This document shows, piece by piece, positions 8,296 through 13,379 of a stretch of 15,112 nt of DNA (positions are counted from its first letter, which is position 1; each line of letters opens with the position of its first letter). Position numbers and translations under genes: made by a program. This stretch comes from Lentisphaeria bacterium UBA1732. Lineage in GTDB: Bacteria; Verrucomicrobiota; Lentisphaeria; Victivallales; UBA1829. The stretch lies in assembly GCA_002315855.1 (NCBI GenBank), contig DCIG01000077.1, positions 1 through 15,112 of the forward strand, in the 5' to 3' direction. A model generated the notes under the pieces. It saw only the letters and a list, made by a program, of their open reading frames with translations. It was not told the origin of the DNA and searched no databases.

Positions 8296-8354
8296 CTAAT
8301 ATCAAACGTCCTGCCGGGGATTCAAAAATTCCGGCAAGAGGCATTTGAAACAGC
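8296..8354 (+). repeat. dispersed palindromic repeat, copy 2 (long imperfect hairpin)
   Basis: The outer arms GCTAATATCAAA (8296-8307) and TTTGAAACAGC (8344-8354) are degraded versions of the GCTGATTTCAAA core and its complement. Inside, TGCCGG (8313-8318) pairs with CCGGCA (8332-8337). The segment AAACGTCCTGCCGGG matches the copy at 12502-12550 almost base for base, showing the repeat extends beyond its core. Confidence 0.6.
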
Positions 8355-8372
8355 ACAGGAAACAGGGAAAAC

Positions 8373-8405
8373 CTGCCAAAAGGATTTCGGGAATGCTTTT
8401 GGCAG
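8373..8405 (+). other. perfect 10-bp stem-loop upstream of the vor operon promoter
   Basis: CTGCCAAAAG (8373-8382) and CTTTTGGCAG (8396-8405) form a perfect stem with a 13-base loop. The element ends 21 bases before the -35 hexamer of the downstream promoter. It could be an operator-like dyad or a hairpin at the end of the upstream transcript. No T-run follows. Confidence 0.5.
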
Positions 8406-8426
8406 AGGAGAGCATGAAAAATTCGC

Positions 8427-8455
8427 TTGAAAAAGTTCCGAAACACATGTATATT
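8427..8455 (+). promoter_or_regulatory. sigma70-type promoter of the 2-oxoacid:ferredoxin oxidoreductase operon
   Basis: TTGAAA at 8427-8432, a 17-base spacer, and TATATT at 8450-8455. The core is identical in hexamers and spacing to the promoter at 74-102, and ATGTATATTA is shared across the -10. Transcription would start near 8462, about 25 bases before the first ATG, giving a short leader. Confidence 0.72.
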
Positions 8456-8487
8456 ACCTGTTGATTTCACGAAAGGAACACATTGAA

Positions 8488-8736
8488 ATGGAAAACACCT
8501 TGAAAAAACAGTTCCGGTGCGACATTGCATTCGATGAATGCAAGGCGTGCGCCAGATGTGTGGAAGCGTGTCCACGCTCACTTCTTAAAATCGGGACCGC
8601 CATCAACATGATGGGCTACCCCGCCGCAGAGTACGCCGGAGCAGGCTGTATCGGTTGCGGAGCATGTTATTACTGCTGCCCGGAACCGGGAGCGATAACG
8701 ATTGTCGAGATCATACCCGACGGCAAGGAGGACTAA
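8488..8736 (+). CDS. 2[4Fe-4S] ferredoxin subunit of 2-oxoacid:ferredoxin oxidoreductase
   Basis: An 82-residue KorD/VorD-type ferredoxin subunit carrying electrons from the TPP site to external ferredoxin. Cluster motifs are Cys18/21/24/28 followed by Pro29, and Cys54/57/60/64 followed by Pro65. Additional cysteines (Cys11, Cys63) are not part of the standard pattern. I chose the ATG at 8488, preceded by AAAGGA at 8472-8477. The in-frame TTG at 8461 lies at or before the predicted transcription start. It is first in a four-gene operon; its stop is 3 bases before the alpha-subunit gene. The subunit order ferredoxin-alpha-beta/gamma matches bacterial Vor/Kor clusters. Confidence 0.92.
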   Translation: MENTLKKQFRCDIAFDECKACARCVEACPRSLLKIGTAINMMGYPAAEYAGAGCIGCGACYYCCPEPGAITIVEIIPDGKED

Positions 8737-8739
8737 GCA

Positions 8740-9813
8740 ATGCACAGAACAAACCGAGTACTTCTGAAAGGCAACGAAGCAGCAGTGTACGGGGCCTTGC
8801 TGGCAGGCTGTGAATGCTATTTCGGCTATCCGATCACACCGGCGAGCGAAATTGCGCATACATCGGCCCGACTTTTTCCTGAACTGGGACGAGTCTTCAT
8901 TCAGGCGGAATGCGAAATTGCGTCCATCAACATGGTGATGGGAGCCGCCGCCGCAGGACGCAGAGTCATGACGGCTTCCAGCGGACTGGGAATCAGTCTG
9001 AAACAGGAAGGCGTATCCTATATTGCGACAGCCGAACTGCCGTGCGTCATCATCGACGTCATGCGCGGAGGCCCCGGACTGGGGAATATTTCACCGGAAC
9101 AGGCAGACTACAACCAGATTGTAAAAGGCGGAGGACACGGCGGCTACCGCTGCATCGTACTGGCTCCGGGGTCCGTGCAGGAAATGTGCGATTTGACCAT
9201 GAAAGCCTTCGATCTGGCCGACAAGTACCGCACGCCGGTGTATGTACTGACCGACGGCATGATCGGTCAAATGATGGAAAAACTGGAACTGCCGGAACCG
9301 CGTCCGCAGCGTCCGGCACCTGCCTGGTCACTCGACCGAGCAGTGAGTGAAACCAATTACATCAGCTCCATCTACATGGCAGCCGACGACTTGGAAGAAG
9401 TGAACCGCAGACTGAACCGCAAATACGCGGAAATCAAGGCGACCGAACAAATGTGGGAAGAATATCTGCTGGATGACGCAGAATATGCCTATGTGGCCTA
9501 CGGGATTTCTTCGAGAATGGCAAGAAGCGCCGCCGATGAGCTGCGCAAACGCGGAATGAAAATCGGCATGGTCCGCCCGAAAACATTGTTCCCGTTCCCC
9601 GATGCGGGTCTGAAAAAAGCAATGGACAACGGAGTGAAGCATTTCTTCTCCGTGGAAATGAGCAACGGACAAATGATTGACGACATCCGTCTGGGGATTG
9701 AATGCAAACGCCCCGTAACGCTGATCAACCGCATGGGCGGGAATGTGCCGACCGTGGAAGAAATCGTCAATCGAACCCTCGCAGCAGTGGAAGGAGGTGC
9801 CGACCATGAGTGA
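8740..9813 (+). CDS. vorB: 2-oxoacid:ferredoxin oxidoreductase alpha subunit, VorB type (probable 3-methyl-2-oxobutanoate dehydrogenase subunit)
   Basis: A 357-residue alpha subunit that, with the beta and gamma parts, oxidatively decarboxylates a 2-oxoacid to its acyl-CoA. Signature motifs are YPITPASE (30-37), the QAECEIASINMVMGAAAAG segment, SGLGISLKQEGVSYI, and RGGPGLGNISPEQADY. The C-terminal half has the transketolase-C-like fold expected of the family. The overall pattern fits the bacterial VorB subfamily (branched-chain 2-oxoacids), but the 2-oxoglutarate-specific KorA enzymes are close relatives, so substrate is provisional. The ATG at 8740 has a strong AAGGAGG at 8725-8731. Its last 8 bases overlap the start of the next gene, indicating translational coupling and stoichiometric production. 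Confidence 0.9.
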   Translation: MHRTNRVLLKGNEAAVYGALLAGCECYFGYPITPASEIAHTSARLFPELGRVFIQAECEIASINMVMGAAAAGRRVMTASSGLGISLKQEGVSYIATAELPCVIIDVMRGGPGLGNISPEQADYNQIVKGGGHGGYRCIVLAPGSVQEMCDLTMKAFDLADKYRTPVYVLTDGMIGQMMEKLELPEPRPQRPAPAWSLDRAVSETNYISSIYMAADDLEEVNRRLNRKYAEIKATEQMWEEYLLDDAEYAYVAYGISSRMARSAADELRKRGMKIGMVRPKTLFPFPDAGLKKAMDNGVKHFFSVEMSNGQMIDDIRLGIECKRPVTLINRMGGNVPTVEEIVNRTLAAVEGGADHE

Positions 9814-11287
9814 GAGAATCAAACTCGGCCGTCCGGCAGGATTCTTTGAAGTATTTGAACGGAGACCCGGTGCAATCAAGAAAAACATGCACTATTGTCC
9901 GGGATGCGGGCACGGAGTGCTCCATAAACTGATTGCGGAAGCGATTTCAGATCTGGGAATCACACAGGATGTAGTTCTCGCGGCTCCGGTGGGATGCGCC
10001 GTTTTCGCGTACTATTATTTCAAAGTGCGCTCGGTGCAGTGCGCCCACGGACGCGCACCGGCAGTATCCACAGGGCTGGCCCGCTCGAATCCGAATGACA
10101 TCGTGATTTCGTATCAGGGCGACGGCGACCTGGCCTCCATCGGATTCAACCATATTCTGCAGGCGGCGAACCGCGGAGAAAACATGACCGTATTCTTCGT
10201 CAACAACGCCATCTACGGCATGACGGGGGGACAGATGGCCCCGACGACATTGCCGGGACAGAAAACGCAGACAAGCCCGTGGGGCCGCGATCCGAAAGAA
10301 ACAGGTTACCCGATTCGCGTATGCGAAATGATTTCGCAGTTTGACGCACCGGTGTACGTGGAACGCTGTGCGCTGACCTCGTTCAAGAATATCATGACCG
10401 CCCGCAAGGCAATCCGCAAAGCATTGCAGAATTCAAAGGACAAAAAAGGTTTCTCGCTGGTGGAATTTCTGTCCGGCTGCCCGATCAACCTGAAGATGAA
10501 TGCGCATGACATGTCGGAATTCATCGAAACGAAGATGACGCAGTACTTCCCGCTGGGCGTGTACCGCGACAATGCGGCAGAAAAGGAAGCGATTGTACGC
10601 TCGACCCCGATTTTCGATGCTGAAAAGCTGAAAGAACTGATGTTCCCGGAAGAGCAGGAAAGCAGCATCGGGGACAGAGCCTGCACCTCTCCGGTATTCG
10701 ACAAAGAATGCCGCGTGAAAATCAGCGGATTCGGCGGACAGGGGGTACTGTCGCTGGGCTATATTCTGGCCATTCTGGGCAAACAGCGCGGATTCCAAGT
10801 GTCGTGGCTGCCGTCCTACGGGCCAGAAATGCGCGGGGGTACAGCGAACTGCTCCGTGGTGTTCTCCAAGACTCACATCGGATCGCCGGAAGCAGCGGAA
10901 AACTGCGACATGCTGATTTGCCTGAATCAGCCGTCCGTAGACAAGTTCCTGCCGATTCTGAAGAAGGGCGGCGTCCTGATTTACGACTCCGACACCGTCA
11001 AACTGCCGGCGGATATTTCCAAAGACATTTTCGTGTACGGTCTCGCCGCCTCCGATCTGGCAAACCAACTGGGCGATCTGCGCTCCGCGAATATCGTAAT
11101 GCTGGGAGCCATCGGGCGCGTGATGGAAGACAATTTCCTGGATGAAGAGGACAAGAAATACCTCGACACTGCCATGGATGAAGCAGTCCGCGAAATGTTC
11201 AGCAAGAAAGCCAAAGCGTTCGACCTGAATCTGAAGGCCTACCGCACCGGCAAGAACAATATCGCATACAAACAGGTTCCGGCCTAA
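9806..11287 (+). CDS. fused beta (TPP) and gamma subunits of 2-oxoacid:ferredoxin oxidoreductase
   Basis: A 493-residue fusion. The beta part (about 1-285) binds TPP and the proximal [4Fe-4S] cluster: CPGCGH (Cys31, Cys34), Cys64, Cys225 in SGCP, and GDGDLASIG (105-113) with NNAIYGMTGGQMAPTT downstream. The gamma part (about 300-493) has GFGGQGVLSLG (308-318) and EMRGGTANCSV (341-351), the CoA-side domain. A roughly 20-residue acidic linker joins them. The ATG at 9806 is chosen because AAGGAGG sits at 9791-9797 and homology begins there; the open frame extends upstream to 9743 but that part reads the vorB C-terminal codons in another frame. It overlaps vorB by 8 bases. Many anaerobes encode beta and gamma separately; here they are one chain. 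Confidence 0.92.
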   Translation: MSERIKLGRPAGFFEVFERRPGAIKKNMHYCPGCGHGVLHKLIAEAISDLGITQDVVLAAPVGCAVFAYYYFKVRSVQCAHGRAPAVSTGLARSNPNDIVISYQGDGDLASIGFNHILQAANRGENMTVFFVNNAIYGMTGGQMAPTTLPGQKTQTSPWGRDPKETGYPIRVCEMISQFDAPVYVERCALTSFKNIMTARKAIRKALQNSKDKKGFSLVEFLSGCPINLKMNAHDMSEFIETKMTQYFPLGVYRDNAAEKEAIVRSTPIFDAEKLKELMFPEEQESSIGDRACTSPVFDKECRVKISGFGGQGVLSLGYILAILGKQRGFQVSWLPSYGPEMRGGTANCSVVFSKTHIGSPEAAENCDMLICLNQPSVDKFLPILKKGGVLIYDSDTVKLPADISKDIFVYGLAASDLANQLGDLRSANIVMLGAIGRVMEDNFLDEEDKKYLDTAMDEAVREMFSKKAKAFDLNLKAYRTGKNNIAYKQVPA

Positions 11288-11333
11288 GCCGGAGCCTGCG
11301 GAAACATTCCGATCAAGGATTGGAGGCAGTCCC

Positions 11334-12131
11334 GTGAGCAACAGGATTTATTATTTTTCAGCGACCGGCAATACCTTATCCATCGCGCGCACCTTTGCGG
11401 CGGAACTGGGAGACACAGAAGTCATTTCCATCGCCGATCTGGACCGAACGGATGAGGTATCATTCGAAGGAGCAGACACCGTGGGAATCTTTTTCCCGGT
11501 CTACTGCTTCGGCGTACCCTCCATCGTACAGAAATTTGTTGAACGCATCCAGCCGGGTTACAAAGGCTACGTTTATTCCTTCTGCACCTGCAGCGGGATG
11601 AAAGGTTCAGCCGCCAATCTGCTGGAAGACCTGCTGAAAAAGCTCGACATCAAGCTGGCGAATGAATTCAGCACCGTTATGCCGTCCAACTACATCCCGC
11701 AAACCGTGCTGCCGCCGGATGAACACATTCAGAAACAACTGGCGAAGGCAGAAAAAGAAGCCAAGGGATTTGCAACGCAAGTACGGGAACGCAAACACGC
11801 GGAAGTCCTGCGGATTTATCCCTTTGACATTTTCTCCGATCTGGTGGCAAAACGAGCGGTGGATTATCTTTCGGACAGCGATTACGACCGCTGGTTCTGG
11901 ACAACGGAGCAATGCGATTCCTGCGGGCTGTGCGAAAAAATCTGCCCGGAATCCAACATCGTGCTGATGAACAATATACCAGTATGGCGAGGGCACTGCA
12001 CACTCTGCATGGGCTGTATTCAATGGTGTCCCAAAGAAGCAGTCCAGTTCCGACAGGTAACCCTGAACCGGAAACGGTATCATCATCCGGACATCAAAGC
12101 GGAAGACATGATTCTGAAAATCTGCAAATAA
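11334..12131 (+). CDS. EFR1-type flavodoxin-domain/2[4Fe-4S] ferredoxin protein
   Basis: A 265-residue protein with an N-terminal flavodoxin-like domain (FMN phosphate loop FSATGNTLSIA, 8-18) and a C-terminal bacterial ferredoxin domain with Cys194/197/200/204 and Cys222/225/228/232. Such fusions are common in anaerobes and shuttle electrons between iron-sulfur and flavin centres; no specific partner is established. The GTG start at 11334 is chosen because GGAGG lies at 11322-11326, 7 bases upstream, and the flavodoxin motif starts at residue 8. It is the last gene of the operon, 46 bases after the fused beta-gamma gene with no promoter in between, and is followed directly by a terminator. 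The position suggests it accepts electrons from the oxidoreductase. Confidence 0.88.
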   Translation: MSNRIYYFSATGNTLSIARTFAAELGDTEVISIADLDRTDEVSFEGADTVGIFFPVYCFGVPSIVQKFVERIQPGYKGYVYSFCTCSGMKGSAANLLEDLLKKLDIKLANEFSTVMPSNYIPQTVLPPDEHIQKQLAKAEKEAKGFATQVRERKHAEVLRIYPFDIFSDLVAKRAVDYLSDSDYDRWFWTTEQCDSCGLCEKICPESNIVLMNNIPVWRGHCTLCMGCIQWCPKEAVQFRQVTLNRKRYHHPDIKAEDMILKICK

Positions 12132-12146
12132 CAGAGTTCATTTCAG

Positions 12147-12178
12147 AAGGACGCAGTCAAACACTGCGTCCTTTTTTC
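12147..12178 (+). terminator. Rho-independent terminator of the vor operon
   Basis: GGACGCAGT (12149-12157) pairs perfectly with ACTGCGTCC (12163-12171) around a 5-base loop, flanked by AA on the left and followed directly by six T residues (12172-12177). It lies 15 bases after the last stop codon. This is the only canonical intrinsic terminator I find on the + strand of the window. Confidence 0.93.
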
Positions 12179-12315
12179 ATGCTTTGACGAGGGGAAAGTT
12201 TTCATTCCAAATTCACAGAACACCCCCGTGAAATCAGATTGAGAAAAAAATTTTGCAAAAAAATGAAAATTCATGCATAAAAAACAGAATAAAATGCGAA
12301 TAAGTATACAGAGTA

Positions 12316-12342
12316 GATTTCAATGACTTTTGAAATCAGCTC
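12316..12342 (-). repeat. dispersed palindromic repeat, copy 3 (inverted orientation)
   Basis: AATGACTTTTGAAATCAGCT at 12322-12341 is the reverse complement of the GCTGATTTCAAA core with its flank. GATTTCA (12316-12322) and TGAAATC (12331-12337) also form a 7-bp stem with an 8-base loop. Only two short differences separate it from the copy at 12643-12664. Confidence 0.65.
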
Positions 12343-12406
12343 GACAGAGAGGTCTCTGCCCGTAAAAAACGAGAATGTTTTCGGGTGGCAGGGGCTTCCA
12401 AACAAA

Positions 12407-12425
12407 GGGTATCCCGGAGATACCC
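12407..12425 (+). other. compact 7-bp hairpin sharing its stem with the post-PFOR hairpin
   Basis: GGGTATC (12407-12413) pairs with GATACCC (12419-12425) around a 5-base loop, CCGGA. The same seven stem pairs form the outer part of the hairpin at 8242-8276, so this may be a second small repeat element in the genome. Confidence 0.55.
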
Positions 12426-12501
12426 CCAAACAGTAACGGGAGCCATTTTCCAATGTCATCCGAACAAATCCCATGACTTTTCAAAACGACTCATGAATAA
12501 A

Positions 12502-12550
12502 GAGCTGATTTCAAACGTCATGCCGGGAGCCTTGAAAATCTCTTCGGCAT
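12502..12550 (+). repeat. dispersed palindromic repeat, copy 4
   Basis: GAGCTGATTTCAAACGTCAT at 12502-12521 is the cleanest forward copy. It leads into a hairpin, ATGCCG (12520-12525) with CGGCAT (12545-12550), with further GAG/CTC pairing inside. The copy at 8296-8354 has the same layout. A diverged inverted partner lies just upstream at 12473-12492. Confidence 0.65.
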
Positions 12551-12642
12551 TTGTCAAGAGAGCGTTTCGGAGTTTGCGTTCCAAGCAGCCATCTCAAACC
12601 AATCATGACAACTGCACGAAGATTCTTTCCTATCTTTTCGGC

Positions 12643-12664
12643 AATGACTTTTTGAAATCAGCTC
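12643..12664 (-). repeat. dispersed palindromic repeat, copy 5 (inverted orientation)
   Basis: Positions 12643-12664 match copy 3 apart from one extra T in the T-run, and are inverted relative to copy 4, 138 bases away. The two could pair as a long-range stem (GAGCTGATTTCAAA with TTTGAAATCAGCTC). The copy ends 8 bases before the promoter at 12673. Confidence 0.65.
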
Positions 12665-12672
12665 AAAAAAAC

Positions 12673-12700
12673 TTGAAATACACAAAAAACGCACTATATT
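12673..12700 (+). promoter_or_regulatory. sigma70-type promoter of the sigma factor-kinase operon
   Basis: TTGAAA at 12673-12678, a 16-base spacer, and TATATT at 12695-12700. These are the same hexamers as at 74-102 and 8427-8455. Transcription would start near 12707, giving a leader of about 115 bases that carries a short upstream ORF. Confidence 0.7.
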
Positions 12701-12765
12701 AGGGGGAATACACATAGAATCGAACGACATTTCCCAGTGCAAACGAAAGGAAAGAATCCCGAACG

Positions 12766-12813
12766 ATGCACGAGGAGAATGAGGAGCATCCTATGGAAAT
12801 TCCCCAACTGTGA
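12766..12813 (+). CDS. possible 15-codon upstream ORF (leader peptide) before the sigma factor
   Basis: ATG at 12766 opens a 15-residue frame reading MHEENEEHPMEIPQL. Its TGA stop (12811-12813) overlaps the sigma factor's Shine-Dalgarno GAGGTG (12812-12817). AAAGGA at 12746-12751 is a rather distant ribosome binding site (14 bases). An internal in-frame ATG at 12793 has AGGAG 6 bases upstream and would give a 6-residue peptide. Terminating ribosomes would land on the next start, so coupling is plausible. It is very short and could be chance. Confidence 0.3.
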   Translation: MHEENEEHPMEIPQL

Positions 12814-12822
12814 GGTGAAACG

Positions 12823-13377
12823 ATGTGCTTTACAACCCGATACAGCATTTTCACGAAACTGAAAGACGGAGACGAACGAGCATGGGAAGACTTTTACCGG
12901 AGATATGACCCGCTGATCCGGCTTCACGGGCAGGATTGCGGACTGAAACCCGACAATCTGGACGATCTTGTTCAAAATGTGATGGTCTCCCTGATGGGGC
13001 AGATGAGCAAATTCTCCTACGATCCTCAAAAGGGACGCTTCCGGGACTATCTGCGGAAAATCATCCGAGTAAAATCCATGGATATCATGAGGCAAATCTA
13101 CAAAAACGAAAAAGAGCCACTGCCCCAGCAAGAAGACCTGTATCTGGATGATCTCTTCGATTCGGAATGGGAAAACTATCTCCGAGACGAATCGCTGAAA
13201 GAACTGAAAAAACAAATCAGTGCAAGGCATTATCAAATATTCTACATGCTCGATGTCCAAAATAAACCAGTCCGAGAAGTGGCAACACTGACGCAACAGC
13301 CAATCGCGACGATTTATTCCATCCGAACCCGGGCAGAAGAAATCATCAAAAAAATCGTAGAAGAACTGGACAACTGA
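12823..13377 (+). CDS. ECF-type sigma70-family RNA polymerase sigma factor
   Basis: A 184-residue two-domain sigma factor directing RNA polymerase to a specific promoter set. Region 2 covers about 18-90 (WEDFYRRYDPLI at 21-32, LDDLVQNVMVSLM at 46-58, then the DYLRKIIRVKSMD helix). Region 4 covers about 125-180 (REVATLTQQPIATIYSIRTRAEEII, a helix-turn-helix). The segment LFDSEWENYLRDESLKEL between them is of the FDxEW type common in planctomycete-like ECF factors. The ATG at 12823 has GAGGTG at 12812-12817. It is followed after 2 bases by a Ser/Thr kinase gene. I see no anti-sigma gene, which points to kinase control rather than a classical anti-sigma. In region 2.2 the usual acidic residue after DLVQ is Asn52. 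Confidence 0.88.
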   Translation: MCFTTRYSIFTKLKDGDERAWEDFYRRYDPLIRLHGQDCGLKPDNLDDLVQNVMVSLMGQMSKFSYDPQKGRFRDYLRKIIRVKSMDIMRQIYKNEKEPLPQQEDLYLDDLFDSEWENYLRDESLKELKKQISARHYQIFYMLDVQNKPVREVATLTQQPIATIYSIRTRAEEIIKKIVEELDN

Positions 13378-13379
13378 TT

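Larger units (their letters stand above)
12179..12672 (+). other. gene-free, repeat-rich and structured intergenic region
   Basis: No convincing coding frame lies in this stretch on either strand. The first 130 bases are very AT-rich and contain a weak promoter-like pair (TTGCAA near 12253 and CATAAA 17 bases on). Then come repeat copies at 12322-12342, a diverged one at 12473-12492, and copies at 12502-12550 and 12643-12664. A possible long stem pairs CTGCC at 12356-12360 with GGCAG at 12386-12390, and a compact hairpin lies at 12407-12425. The density of hairpins permits a small RNA, but nothing identifies one. Confidence 0.5.

Noticed and set aside
8461..8487. Upstream TTG start for the ferredoxin subunit
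   Set aside because: It coincides with the predicted transcription start, and the ATG at 8488 has AAAGGA upstream.
9743..9805. Upstream start for the fused beta-gamma subunit
   Set aside because: The extra 21 residues overlap the vorB coding region and match no family; AAGGAGG at 9791-9797 points to the ATG at 9806.
10433..11341. 302-codon antisense frame opposite the beta-gamma gene, and similar long antisense frames at 4998-6032 and 6129-7016
   Set aside because: Shadow frames caused by codon bias of the sense genes. No ribosome sites or recognisable motifs.
12316..12664. CRISPR-like array from the repeated GCTGATTTCAAA units
   Set aside because: Copies are irregularly spaced, in mixed orientation and diverged, and no cas gene is present.
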